NCBI RefSeq assembly: GCF_000016905.1
Contig: NC_009616.1
Span: 868,001 to 932,000 of the forward strand
Length of the DNA stretch: 64,000 nucleotides
Direction: 5' to 3'
DNA from: Thermosipho melanesiensis BI429
Lineage (GTDB): Bacteria; Thermotogota; Thermotogae; Thermotogales; Fervidobacteriaceae
Below, in pieces: positions 7,979 to 16,815 of this stretch. Position 1 is the first letter of the stretch; each line of letters starts with the position of its first letter. Below the pieces are notes generated by a model that worked only from the letters and a program-made list of their open reading frames with translations, ran no database searches and was not told the origin of the DNA. The position numbers and the translations under genes are program-made.

Positions 7979-8746
7979 ATGAACATATTGGTAACAAATG
8001 ATGATGGTGTAACCGCAGATGGTATATTGTGTCTTGCAAGGTATTTAAGTAAAAAACACGAAGTAACTGTAGTTGCACCTGAGACTGAACAAAGTGCGGT
8101 AGGACATGCGATAACTTTGAGATTTCCATTATGGCTTAGAAAGATTGATATAAATGAAGAATTTGAGATTTACGCGGTTTCTGGGACACCTGCTGATTGT
8201 GTAAAAATGGGTATTGATGTTGTGTTGAAGGAAAAACCAGATTTGCTAATTAGCGGAATAAATAGAGGGAATAATTTGGGAACGGATGTTGTTTATTCGG
8301 GAACGGTAAGTGGAGCACTAGAAGGTGCAATAGCTGGTGTTCCATCTATTGCAATTTCAAGTTTTAGTTTTGAAAATCCCTTGTACGAAACTGCGGCGAA
8401 ATTTATATTGGAATTTTTGGAGGAATTTGATGTAAAATCCATTCCAAGGTTTACTGCTTTGAATATAAATGTTCCATCTGTACCGTATGGAGAATTAAAA
8501 GGTTGGAAATTAACAAGACAGAGTAAGAGAATGTACGAAGATTATTTTGAACAAAGAAAAGATCCGTCCGGTGGAAATTACTATTGGATGATGGGAAATA
8601 TAATAGAGAATGATCCAGATCCGAAAGCAGATTACAAAGCTGTTGCAGAAAAGTATGTTTCTGTTACTCCGATAAGTGTTTTTTTAACCAATGAAGAATA
8701 TTTAAAAAGATTGGAGGAACGCTATGAGGATAAGGCTATACGGTGA
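7979..8746 (+). CDS. surE: 5'/3'-nucleotidase SurE
   Basis: This 255-residue metal-dependent phosphatase dephosphorylates nucleoside 5'- and 3'-monophosphates in the cytoplasm. The SurE signature is complete: MNILVTNDDGV with D8/D9 at the metal site, SAVGHAITL, and SGINRGNNLGTDVVYSGTVSGALEG with the conserved Asn and Ser. The length is normal for the family. The ATG follows AAGGAGGAAGAAG. Its 3' end overlaps the peptide deformylase gene by 23 bases, suggesting translational coupling. Confidence 0.96.
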   Translation: MNILVTNDDGVTADGILCLARYLSKKHEVTVVAPETEQSAVGHAITLRFPLWLRKIDINEEFEIYAVSGTPADCVKMGIDVVLKEKPDLLISGINRGNNLGTDVVYSGTVSGALEGAIAGVPSIAISSFSFENPLYETAAKFILEFLEEFDVKSIPRFTALNINVPSVPYGELKGWKLTRQSKRMYEDYFEQRKDPSGGNYYWMMGNIIENDPDPKADYKAVAEKYVSVTPISVFLTNEEYLKRLEERYEDKAIR

Positions 8747-9221
8747 TCCTATACTTAGAAAATCTGCAAAAGCAGTAAAAGATTTTAAATATCTACAGGA
8801 AATAAAGGAAGACATGCTTAAAACAATGTATTTAGAAGATGGGGTAGGTCTTGCCGCACCACAAGTGGGACTTTCATTGAGGTTTTTTGTAATGGACGAT
8901 GGAAGTGGACCACTTTTTATTGTAAACCCGGAAATCATAGCTCATTCTGAAGAAAAAGAAATTGGCGAGGAAGGATGTCTTAGTTTACCGGGAATTTTTG
9001 AAAATGTGGAAAGGTATAAATGGGTGAAATTAAAATTTCAAGATGAATATGGGAAAGTTCAGACAAGATTATTCGAAGGTTACAGTGCAAGGATAGTGCA
9101 ACACGAAAGAGACCATTTGGATGGTATTTTGTTTATCGACCACCTTCCAAATGCTGTAAAAAGAAGGCTTGCTCCTGAGCTTTCCAAAATAATGAGGATG
9201 AGAATGGAGGAAAAAAAGTGA
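8724..9221 (+). CDS. def: Peptide deformylase
   Basis: This enzyme removes the N-formyl group from new polypeptides. At 165 residues it has all three PDF motifs: GVGLAAPQVG, EEGCLSLPG (Cys metal ligand) and QHERDHLDG, the HExxH with the other two ligands and the catalytic Glu. The start lies inside the end of surE, with TTGGAGGAACGCT as ribosome site. The stop overlaps the GTG of the helicase gene (GTGA). Confidence 0.96.
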   Translation: MRIRLYGDPILRKSAKAVKDFKYLQEIKEDMLKTMYLEDGVGLAAPQVGLSLRFFVMDDGSGPLFIVNPEIIAHSEEKEIGEEGCLSLPGIFENVERYKWVKLKFQDEYGKVQTRLFEGYSARIVQHERDHLDGILFIDHLPNAVKRRLAPELSKIMRMRMEEKK

Positions 9222-10762
9222 ATTTTGAGGATTTTAACTTAAGTGAAAAAACGCTTTACGCAATTAACGAGAAAGGTTTTGAAAAACCAACACCTGTACA
9301 GAAGCGAGTTATTCCAATTTTGTTAAACAAAGAAAAAAATCTTATTGTACAGGCAAAAACGGGAACGGGAAAAACAGCTGCATTTGGTATACCACTTATA
9401 GAACTTTTAGAAAGTAAAGGTTATGTCCAAGCTATTATATTGACTCCAACAAGGGAATTGGCCTTGCAGGTTTCAGAGGAAATAAATTCGTTAAAAAGAA
9501 AGAGGTTAAAGATATTACCCGTATACGGTGGCCAGTCTATTAGTAGGCAAATTGAACATTTAAAAAGAGGTGTGGATATAGTAGTTGGAACTCCGGGGAG
9601 AATTTTGGATCATTTAGAAAGAAAAACAATAGATCTTTCGAAGGTAGAGTATTTTATTTTAGACGAAGCAGATGAAATGCTTGATATGGGATTTATAGAT
9701 GATGTCGAAAAGATTTTAAAAAGTACAAGTGACGAGAAAATCTTTCTAATGTTTTCCGCAACTATACCTAGAAGAATAATTGACCTTGCAAAAAAGTATA
9801 TAAAAAATTATGAGGTTATTAAAATAGCAGATAAACAGCTTACTACCAATCTTACAGAACAAATATATATTGAATTAAACGAAAATGATAAATTTGAAGC
9901 ACTTTGTAGAATAATAGATGTAGAAGACGATTTTTATGGCATGGTATTTTGTAGAACAAAGGTAGAAGTTGATAATGTTTCATCTAAACTTATTGAAAGA
10001 GGATATGATGCGGAAGCACTACATGGTGATTTTTCACAGTATCAACGTGAAAGGGTACTGAAAAAATTTAAAGAGAAAAGGATAAATATTCTAGTTGCAA
10101 CGGATGTTGCTGCAAGAGGAATAGATATTTCAGGCTTAACTCATGTAATAAATTATTCTATACCACTTAATCCCGAACATTATGTGCATAGAGTAGGCAG
10201 AACGGGGCGAGCAGGGAGAGAAGGTGTAGCGATAACTTTTGTAACTCCAAAAGAGTACAGACAACTATTTAGGATAAAGAAATTCTCAAAAGCAAAGATA
10301 AAGGAGGGAAAAATTCCATCGGTTGAGCAGATAATAAGGGCAAAGTCTGAAAGAATAAAAAGTGAATTGTTAAAAGAAGAGAAAAAGTTACCGAATATAT
10401 ATTACAACCTTGCCGATGAGTTATTGAAAAAAACAAATCCTAGGGAGGTAATAGCAAAGCTTTTGAATATGTCTTTTAAATCTTTAAATCCCGAAAAATA
10501 TGAGAAAGTGTTACCGCCAAAGGAAAATGAAGTGGTAAGGTTGTTTATAGCAAAAGGGAAGCAAGCAGGACTTACAAAAAAAGATCTTGTAAGATTTATA
10601 GTTGAAAAGACAAATATAAGTCCTAAGGTGATAAGTGATGTAGTTGTTCTTGATAAGTTTTCTTTCATAACCGTTCCGTATAAAGAAGCGGAAATTATAC
10701 TATCAATATTTAAAAAACGCGGTAGAAGATCGTTAATCTCAAAAGCTAAAGAGAGAAACTAG
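9218..10762 (+). CDS. DEAD-box RNA helicase with DbpA-like C-terminal domain
   Basis: This 514-residue ATP-dependent RNA helicase has Q motif KPTPVQ, motif I AKTGTGKT, Ia PTRELA, Ib GTPGR, II DEAD, III SAT, and VI HRVGRTGRAGR. After a helical linker, the last ~75 residues match the DbpA RNA-binding domain (KKDLVRFIVEKT, then VISDVVVLDKFSFITVPYKEAE). That domain suggests a role in ribosome assembly or structured RNA unfolding, as in CshA/DeaD/DbpA. It starts at GTG 9218 behind GGAGG and is coupled to def. Confidence 0.93.
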   Translation: MNFEDFNLSEKTLYAINEKGFEKPTPVQKRVIPILLNKEKNLIVQAKTGTGKTAAFGIPLIELLESKGYVQAIILTPTRELALQVSEEINSLKRKRLKILPVYGGQSISRQIEHLKRGVDIVVGTPGRILDHLERKTIDLSKVEYFILDEADEMLDMGFIDDVEKILKSTSDEKIFLMFSATIPRRIIDLAKKYIKNYEVIKIADKQLTTNLTEQIYIELNENDKFEALCRIIDVEDDFYGMVFCRTKVEVDNVSSKLIERGYDAEALHGDFSQYQRERVLKKFKEKRINILVATDVAARGIDISGLTHVINYSIPLNPEHYVHRVGRTGRAGREGVAITFVTPKEYRQLFRIKKFSKAKIKEGKIPSVEQIIRAKSERIKSELLKEEKKLPNIYYNLADELLKKTNPREVIAKLLNMSFKSLNPEKYEKVLPPKENEVVRLFIAKGKQAGLTKKDLVRFIVEKTNISPKVISDVVVLDKFSFITVPYKEAEIILSIFKKRGRRSLISKAKERN

Positions 10763-10772
10763 GAGGTGGATT

Positions 10773-11258
10773 ATGAGAAAAGTAGGTGTTTTGGTAGTAT
10801 CCATAGGTATATTGTTATCATTTGTGCTTCTCTTTGCAAGTGGGGATACAAATCAAGGTCCAAAATTTGCTTACATTGATTCGACAAAGGTACTTCAATC
10901 TTACAGTAAATTTATAACCCTTCAAGCAAAATATCAAGAAGATGCGGCTTTTTATCAAAAGAAGCTCAATGAACTTGCTGCGGAGATAAATTCCATGAAG
11001 GAACAGGGGGTAAGTGAGCAGGAAATAAACAAAAAAATAGCAGAATATTCACAAAAACAACAACAATATTCTCAAATGTTGAATAATGAGTATCAACCTA
11101 AGTTTTCACAAATTGAACAGGAAATATTGGAAAAAATAGCACAATATGCTGAAATAATGGGATATGATTTTGTGTTTAATAGTAAGTCTATGGCATATGG
11201 TAATTCAAAGTACGATATTACAGCACAATTTATAGAATACCTAAACTCTGCACAATGA
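10773..11258 (+). CDS. OmpH/Skp-like periplasmic chaperone
   Basis: At 161 residues it has an N-terminal signal peptide (residues 1-23, ending near LLFASG), a short strand FAYIDSTKVLQSYSKF typical of OmpH, a coiled-coil hairpin of about 80 residues (Gln/Lys/Glu-rich) and a C-terminal strand region YDFVFNSKSMAY. Skp-like proteins hold unfolded outer-membrane proteins in the periplasm, which fits an organism with an outer sheath (toga). It overlaps the LptB-like ATPase gene by ATGA, so both are made from one mRNA. Confidence 0.85.
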   Translation: MRKVGVLVVSIGILLSFVLLFASGDTNQGPKFAYIDSTKVLQSYSKFITLQAKYQEDAAFYQKKLNELAAEINSMKEQGVSEQEINKKIAEYSQKQQQYSQMLNNEYQPKFSQIEQEILEKIAQYAEIMGYDFVFNSKSMAYGNSKYDITAQFIEYLNSAQ

Positions 11259-11950
11259 GAATATACTGTAGGGGTATAAAAAAGAAATTTGGAAGGAACC
11301 AAGTTTTAAATGGAGTAGATTTATATGTAAATACAGGTGAAGTAGTAGGCTTGCTGGGACCAAATGGTTCTGGCAAGACTACTTTATTCAATATAATATT
11401 AGGTGTTGTAATTCCAACTTATGGAAGAGTTTTTCTCGATGAGAAAGATATAACAAAGATGCCAATACACAAACGTGCAAGACTTGGAATTACTTATCTT
11501 CAACAAGAAACTTCTGTTTTTAGACAACTTACCGTTGAGAATAACTTGAAGTTGGTTTTGGAATATTACGATAAGAATTTTGAAAAAATTCCAAAATTAT
11601 TGGAAAATTTCGGACTATACGATTTGAGGAAACAGATGGCCTTTAACCTCTCAGGTGGAGAAAAAAGAAGACTAGAACTTGCACGTATGATGACTCTTTC
11701 GCCAAAATTTTTATTGTTAGATGAACCGTTTGTGGGAATTGATCCCAAAACTGTTAAAGAAATACAAAAAATGGTGATTGAATTAAAAAAAATGGGGCTG
11801 GGGATAATAATTACTGATCATAGTGTGGAGGCATTGATGGATATTGTAGATAGACTTTATGTTATCCACAAAGGTGATATAATTAAGAGTGGAGAACCAG
11901 AGAGTGTTTTGAATGATGAAACTGTGAAAAAAGTGTATTTGGGGGGATAG
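11255..11950 (+). CDS. LptB-like ABC transporter ATPase
   Basis: This 231-residue single ABC domain has Walker A GPNGSGKT, Q-loop YLQQETSVFRQLTVENN (the LptB-type 'YLxQExSIFRxLTVxxN'), signature LSGGEKRRLELARM, Walker B FLLLDEPFVGIDP and H-loop ITDHSV. This is the LptB/LivF subgroup. In Gram-negative bacteria LptB powers lipopolysaccharide transport. Thermotogales are not known to make classical LPS, so the substrate is uncertain. No permease lies next to it; the neighbours are OmpH and a beta-propeller protein. Confidence 0.85.
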   Translation: MRIYCRGIKKKFGRNQVLNGVDLYVNTGEVVGLLGPNGSGKTTLFNIILGVVIPTYGRVFLDEKDITKMPIHKRARLGITYLQQETSVFRQLTVENNLKLVLEYYDKNFEKIPKLLENFGLYDLRKQMAFNLSGGEKRRLELARMMTLSPKFLLLDEPFVGIDPKTVKEIQKMVIELKKMGLGIIITDHSVEALMDIVDRLYVIHKGDIIKSGEPESVLNDETVKKVYLGG

Positions 11951-11951
11951 T

Positions 11952-12686
11952 ATGAAAATATTTTTAACGTTATTATTTTCAATTTGGGGACTTTTTTCTC
12001 CGGAAAGTGTAATTTCAAACAACGGGGAGTATTTTATAACACAAATGGGAAAGTTGTATGTAAAAGATGGAACAATTATCCATATGACAAAAGACAAGAC
12101 AGAATCTCTTTTAAAATTAGTAGATCCAAGGGGGATGTATTTAGAGGATAATTTTCTCTGGGTGGTTGATTTTGACAGAGTAGTTAGACTTGATTTAGAA
12201 ACGGGAAAGTACAAAAATTTTTATGCAAATTTTCCAAGGTACCTAAACGATATAGTAAAATACAAAGGGAGTTTTTATGTAACAGATACATATGGAAATA
12301 CCATTTACAGAATTAACGATGAAAAAAAATTAGAGGTGGTTTTTAATATTAAAAGTCCAAATGGAATAACAACTGATGGGGAGTATTTGTATGTAATTTC
12401 ATTTACATCCCCTGCTGTTGTTTACAAGTGCGATGAAAACAAGGTAATTAGTAGTTTTACACTTAAAGATGTAAATGGTGGAGACGGAATATTTTTTGGT
12501 GATAATCTCTTTTTTGTCTCAGGTTATAATTCAAAAAATGTTGTGGTATACAATGACAAATGGGAAAAATTATTTGAAAAAACAGGGTTTTCATCTCCTG
12601 CGGATTTATACTATTCAAAAAAGACTTTGTATGTTCCTGATATGAAAGAAGGAAAAATATACGTTTTTAAGGTGGAAAATGAGTAG
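11952..12686 (+). CDS. Secreted beta-propeller (NHL/SGL-like) protein
   Basis: This 244-residue protein has a short N-terminal hydrophobic segment (MKIFLTLLFSIWGLF) that probably acts as a signal peptide. It then has five or six repeats of about 40 residues with a pattern like 'LDPRGMYLEDNFLWVVDFDRVVRLDLETGK' and 'SPNGITTDGEYLYVISF'. This is typical of SMP-30/NHL-type beta-propellers. No catalytic residues could be assigned. The ATG lies one base after the LptB-like stop, behind GGGGGG, and its end overlaps the next gene by 8 bases. Confidence 0.65.
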   Translation: MKIFLTLLFSIWGLFSPESVISNNGEYFITQMGKLYVKDGTIIHMTKDKTESLLKLVDPRGMYLEDNFLWVVDFDRVVRLDLETGKYKNFYANFPRYLNDIVKYKGSFYVTDTYGNTIYRINDEKKLEVVFNIKSPNGITTDGEYLYVISFTSPAVVYKCDENKVISSFTLKDVNGGDGIFFGDNLFFVSGYNSKNVVVYNDKWEKLFEKTGFSSPADLYYSKKTLYVPDMKEGKIYVFKVENE

Positions 12687-13269
12687 ATTTGTAATAAAAT
12701 TCAAAAAGCTTGGTATGTATAGATTTATTTCAGGTCTTGATACCATATCGTTGATTGAAAGAACTTTTAGGAGAACACAGTTATCACTTATTTTTACTGA
12801 AGGTTTTCATCCAAAACCAAAGTTTACTTACATAGATCCCGTTTCTACAGGTGTGATAGATTTAGCGTTTTATCTTACAATAGAGTTTTCTAAAGATTAT
12901 GACGAAAAAATTGTAAAAAGGAAAATAAAAGAAGTTCAACCGTTATATTTTGTAGTGGATTTAGTTTCAAAAGATGAAATAACACTTTCAAAAATAAATG
13001 CGTACGAGTTTTTGGTGATAATAAAGAAGCCATTTGAATTGCCTGGTAAAGTTGTAAAGAAGACAAAGCGGGGATTTAAAGAAATTCAGATATCCACACT
13101 AAGAAATTTGGATATTGTTGAAAAAAAAGATTATATTATGTTAAACTATATAGTTGAGAAGGGAAATACTTTTAATCCATATATTTTGTCAGATAATGTG
13201 TTTTTAGCTATAAGAAAAGAATGTTATATTGATAACAAACCTGTTTCTTCTCTTTTGAAGGGAGTGTAA
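12679..13269 (+). CDS. DUF2344 / TIGR03936 radical SAM-linked protein
   Basis: This 196-residue protein begins with the family signature RFVIKFKKLGMYRFISGLDTISLIERTFRRTQLSLIFTEGFHPKPKF. In many bacteria the domain is fused to, or adjacent to, a B12-binding radical SAM protein (TIGR03960), and is often near rne/rng. No such partner is next to it here. The molecular function is not established. It overlaps the propeller gene by 8 bases. Confidence 0.85.
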   Translation: MSRFVIKFKKLGMYRFISGLDTISLIERTFRRTQLSLIFTEGFHPKPKFTYIDPVSTGVIDLAFYLTIEFSKDYDEKIVKRKIKEVQPLYFVVDLVSKDEITLSKINAYEFLVIIKKPFELPGKVVKKTKRGFKEIQISTLRNLDIVEKKDYIMLNYIVEKGNTFNPYILSDNVFLAIRKECYIDNKPVSSLLKGV

Positions 13270-13272
13270 TTT

Positions 13273-13641
13273 GTGAAGAAAATTCTTGTAGTAGATGATT
13301 CTGAAGTTCTAAGGAAAATAACATCATTTAATCTTAAAAAGGCGGGATATGAAGTTTTCGAGGCGTTTGATGGAATTGATGGCCTTGAAAAAATAAAATC
13401 CATTAAACCCGATCTTATTATTCTAGATATTATGATGCCAAGACTTGATGGTTTTGGTGTTTTAAAAGAAAAACAAAAAATTGAAGAAATAAAAGATATT
13501 CCAGTGATTATTCTCACAGCTAAAGGAGGAGCAGAAGATGAAAAGATAGCCAAAAGTCTTGGCGCAAATTTGGTCATGACCAAACCATTCAGCCCTTCTA
13601 TATTGCTTGAAGAAGTTAAGAGGTTGATGTCAGATGATTAA
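13273..13641 (+). CDS. CheY-like single-domain response regulator
   Basis: This 122-residue receiver domain has the acidic pair D8/D9, phospho-acceptor D52 ([13 protein letters not shown]), the conserved Thr in ILTA and the Lys in MTKPF. No output domain is present. It starts at GTG 13273 behind GAAGGGAGTG. It overlaps the phosphatase gene by 8 bases, so the receiver probably controls, or is controlled with, that phosphatase. No histidine kinase is adjacent. Confidence 0.93.
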   Translation: MKKILVVDDSEVLRKITSFNLKKAGYEVFEAFDGIDGLEKIKSIKPDLIILDIMMPRLDGFGVLKEKQKIEEIKDIPVIILTAKGGAEDEKIAKSLGANLVMTKPFSPSILLEEVKRLMSDD

Positions 13642-14998
13642 AAAACTTGAAGAGATATATCTTAAATTGTTAGAATTATCAAAAAGTCCAAAGAAGGAAT
13701 ACAATTCCAAAGAGGACTTATGGAGTCTCATAGAGCAGGAGATTGATATAATACAAACGGAATTTTCTTCTTACAAGCAAGAGCTTGAATCTTCTACTTT
13801 GTTGATAGAAAGTCAACTTGAAGAGATTTCGAGGTTGTACGAGGAAATTTCAACGTTGTTTGAAATAAGTAAAATAGTTGCATCTAATATTGAAACTAAG
13901 CAAATCTTAATGCCTATACTAAGTACATTAAAAAAAGCTATAAATTTTAAATGTGGGATAATAAACATAGATTTTGAAGGAAGTTATTCTGAAGCTATTG
14001 GAGAATGTCCAAGCAATTTGGAAAGTTTAGTTTCACAAATAGATGATGATGTGGATATAATCTTTAAGGAAAAGTGTGAGAAGTTAAATAATGAAAGTAT
14101 AATATACAAAACTATATCTACCGCTTCAAATAAAAAGATGGGATTTATTTTGGTTTCAGGAAAAGAAAGCGGACCAATATTTACCGCCGGAGACAAAAAA
14201 ATAATTGAATCTGCAGCACAGCAGATTGGAAGCAGTATTGAGAGGGAAATAGCTCTGAAAGAGGAAATAGAAAGAGAGAGGTTAAATCAACAAATAGAAA
14301 TAGCAAGAAACATACAATTTAATTTCTTTCCAAAAACGTTTCCAAATGATGAAAATTTTGATTCATATGGTGAGAGTATTCCCGCAATTCACGTTGGAGG
14401 AGATTATTTTGATGTATTTATGAAAAATGATAGTTTGTATGGAATAGTTGCAGATGTATCTGGAAAAGGCCTGCCTGCCTCGTTGATTATGTCTTCTCTG
14501 AGAAGTGCTTTTAAATCGTTGTTGGAAAGTACAAACGGGGATCTTTTAAAAACGGTAACTAGTTTAAACAAGATGTTGGCATATGATGTAGGTGATGATA
14601 AATTTGTAACGGCGGTTTTTGTAAAGTTAACCAGAGACGGAGGATTGGAAGTAATTAATGCAGGGCATGATCCATTGTATATAGTTAAAGATAAAATTTC
14701 TAAGATAAATTCTACAAGCACACCTATAGGAATGTTTGAATTTATGGAATTTGAAATACAAAAAACAAAGCTTGAGAAAAATACACTTATATTTGCATAT
14801 ACAGATGGTATACCAGAGGCTAGAAATATTAATGGGGAAGAATATGATTTTGAAAGACTTGAGAGGTTGCTAAGCAAGGTTTATATATTATCTGCAAAAG
14901 ATATAGTTGATAATGTGGAGAAGGATGTATTTAAGTTTTCGCAGGGAGCACTACAACATGATGATATGACTTTGCTGGCAATAAAATATTTAGGATAG
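13634..14998 (+). CDS. GAF-linked PP2C-type (RsbU/SpoIIE) serine phosphatase
   Basis: This 454-residue protein has an N-terminal coiled coil (about 1-75), a GAF-like sensor domain (about 80-205, [19 protein letters not shown]), a signalling helix [15 protein letters not shown] and a SpoIIE/RsbU phosphatase domain (about 235-454). The phosphatase motifs are [42 protein letters not shown] and [10 protein letters not shown], which hold the metal-binding Asp residues. Such enzymes usually dephosphorylate anti-anti-sigma factors; none is seen nearby. Confidence 0.92.
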   Translation: MIKKLEEIYLKLLELSKSPKKEYNSKEDLWSLIEQEIDIIQTEFSSYKQELESSTLLIESQLEEISRLYEEISTLFEISKIVASNIETKQILMPILSTLKKAINFKCGIINIDFEGSYSEAIGECPSNLESLVSQIDDDVDIIFKEKCEKLNNESIIYKTISTASNKKMGFILVSGKESGPIFTAGDKKIIESAAQQIGSSIEREIALKEEIERERLNQQIEIARNIQFNFFPKTFPNDENFDSYGESIPAIHVGGDYFDVFMKNDSLYGIVADVSGKGLPASLIMSSLRSAFKSLLESTNGDLLKTVTSLNKMLAYDVGDDKFVTAVFVKLTRDGGLEVINAGHDPLYIVKDKISKINSTSTPIGMFEFMEFEIQKTKLEKNTLIFAYTDGIPEARNINGEEYDFERLERLLSKVYILSAKDIVDNVEKDVFKFSQGALQHDDMTLLAIKYLG

Positions 14999-15009
14999 GA
15001 GGTAGTTAA

Positions 15010-15567
15010 ATGATAGATGTAGGTTCTCTAAGTAAGGGTATGTATATAAAATACGATGGGGATATTTATAGAGTTGTGGATGTAAACAAGCATTTTAGAG
15101 CAAGAGGTTCTGGTTTAATTAGAACAAAACTGAAAAATCTTTCATCGGGCTTGGTAAGGGAAGTTAACTTTAACAGTGGAGAAAAAGTAGAAGAAGCAGA
15201 AGTAACATTTAGAAAGGCATCTTACATATACAATGATGGTGAAATGTATTATTTTATGGATGCGGAAACCTTTGAACAGTATGGTATTCCTGAAACAGAA
15301 ATTGAGGATGAAAAAAATTACTTAGTGGAAAATACCGAAGTTGATTTAATTATGCATGATGGGAAACCAATTGGGATACAACTTCCAACAAGTGTTGTAT
15401 TAGAAGTAGTAGAAACTGAACCTGGTTTTAAAGGTGATACAGTTTCAGGTGGTGGAAAACCTGCAATACTTGAGACAGGTCTAAAAATTACAGTGCCCTT
15501 CTTTGTTGAGAAAGGACAAAAGGTTAGAGTGGATACAAGAACGGGAGAATATATTGAAAGGGCATAG
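15010..15567 (+). CDS. efp: Translation elongation factor P
   Basis: This 185-residue protein matches the three-domain EF-P fold that relieves ribosome stalling at polyproline. The N-terminal KOW domain starts [13 protein letters not shown], and the C-terminal domain has [29 protein letters not shown]. The loop tip reads FRARGSGL, so the residue equivalent to E. coli Lys34 is an arginine (R32). That excludes the EpmA lysine route. It leaves an unmodified Arg or an Arg modification such as EarP-type, which cannot be decided here. AGGAGGTAGTTAA precedes the ATG. Confidence 0.96.
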
Positions 15568-15582
15568 TAAAGGAGGGGTAAC

Positions 15583-15918
15583 ATGGAATTCGAACAAGGA
15601 AGTATAAATATAAGTGATGAGGTGTTAAAAGAAATAGCGTTTAGAAGCTTTATTGAAATTTTAAACCCCGAGGAAAAAGATGTAAAAAAACTTAAAAAGA
15701 ATATAGAAATTGAAAGAACACCTGATGATAATGTTATTGTTTATGTGAAAACCGTTGCACCTTATGGTCAAAGTCTTGTGGAATTTGGAAAGAAAATTAT
15801 GAAAAATATATCTGAAAATATCCAACGAATGACGGAGTTGCAGGTAACAGCTGTAAATGTATCAATTACAGATGTTGTTGAAAAAATAGAAACAGCACAG
15901 AAAGAGGAGGAAGAATAA
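15583..15918 (+). CDS. Asp23/Gls24 family envelope stress protein
   Basis: This 111-residue protein of the Asp23 (DUF322) family begins GSINISDEVLKEIAFRSFIEI, with VIVYVKTVAPYGQSLVEFGKKIMKNISENIQRMTEL in the middle and VNVSITDVV at the end. It lies between efp and nusB, a common order for this family in Firmicutes-like clusters. The function is unclear, possibly envelope-associated scaffolding. AAAGGAGGGGTAAC precedes the ATG. Confidence 0.85.
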   Translation: MEFEQGSINISDEVLKEIAFRSFIEILNPEEKDVKKLKKNIEIERTPDDNVIVYVKTVAPYGQSLVEFGKKIMKNISENIQRMTELQVTAVNVSITDVVEKIETAQKEEEE

Positions 15919-16344
15919 TTGCTAAAAAGCCGCCATAAGATGAGGGAAGCCATATTTAAATCCCTCTTCCAATGGGATTTTAACAAAGAGGAGATTCTTG
16001 AAGAAATTTCCAAAGAGCATATTGTTTCATTAGAACCAAATTTACAAGAGCTTGCTGTGAATTATTTAAAGGGGATACGGGAAAATATTGATGTTATAGA
16101 TGAAATTATATCTAAATATCTAAAAAATTGGACACTTGAAAGGTTGTCTGTTACCGATAGAAATATTTTAAGGCTTGGAACGTATGAATTAATATACGTA
16201 GATGATATACCAATTGAGGTAACATTGGATGAGATGATAGAGCTTGGTAAAACATATGGTACTGAAAACAGTGGAAAGTTTGTAAACGGTGTCTTAGATA
16301 AAATAGCAAAAGCGGAGGCACCGAAGGAGAAGTTTGAGTTATAA
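15919..16344 (+). CDS. nusB: Transcription antitermination factor NusB
   Basis: This 141-residue all-helical NusB has the typical start [18 protein letters not shown] and the C-terminal block [18 protein letters not shown] ... [34 protein letters not shown]. It binds boxA RNA with NusE/S10 during rRNA transcription. The start is TTG at 15919, directly after the Asp23 stop, behind GAGGAGGAAGAA. Its stop overlaps the start of the ribosome site for the next gene. Confidence 0.95.
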
Positions 16345-16356
16345 GGTGGGGGGACA

Positions 16357-16815
16357 ATCTCTTTTTCAGAGGTTATTATTGCTCTTTTTGTTTCCATATT
16401 TATAATCTATTCATGTTATTTAATGCTTAATGCAACTGTTGAATGGTATATTTTTTTAAAGAAGGATTATCAAAAGACATTAGATCTATTTTATGTAGTA
16501 AATTATATACGACACGATTATTACAACCGTGGTATCTCTCCTATTAAATTAAAAAATTCCAAAAACATTTCGTTTGTTGAAAGATTGAAAAGCGGGGAGG
16601 AAAAAAAGGTAACATACAAAATAATAGATACAAAAGAAGGAATGTTTTTAAAGAGAGAGGTAAATGGTAGAGGAAATTACCTGGGGCCTTTTAAGACATC
16701 TATAAAGTTTGAAGATGCAGTAGATGTGGTTTATATAGTAACTGAAAAGGGAAAATTTATCATACCGAAAGCACCTGTAAAATACAAAATATTGAAAATA
16801 TTAGTCTCTTTTTAG
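16357..16815 (+). CDS. Pseudopilin-like membrane-anchored protein with apparent ATC start
   Basis: The function is unknown. From the nusB stop the frame runs open through (M)SFSEVIIALFVSIFIIYSC, a membrane helix with Glu at position 5 as in mature type IV pilins. It continues into a ~130-residue beta-rich domain (EKKVTYKIIDTKEGMFLKREVNGRG) like minor pseudopilins. A ribosome site AAGGTGGGGGG sits 7 bases before ATC 16357. No ATG, GTG or TTG lies in frame until 16423, which has no ribosome site and would delete most of the helix. No prepilin Gly(-1) is present. The 3' end overlaps flhB convergently by 15 bases. Confidence 0.55.
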   Translation: MSFSEVIIALFVSIFIIYSCYLMLNATVEWYIFLKKDYQKTLDLFYVVNYIRHDYYNRGISPIKLKNSKNISFVERLKSGEEKKVTYKIIDTKEGMFLKREVNGRGNYLGPFKTSIKFEDAVDVVYIVTEKGKFIIPKAPVKYKILKILVSF

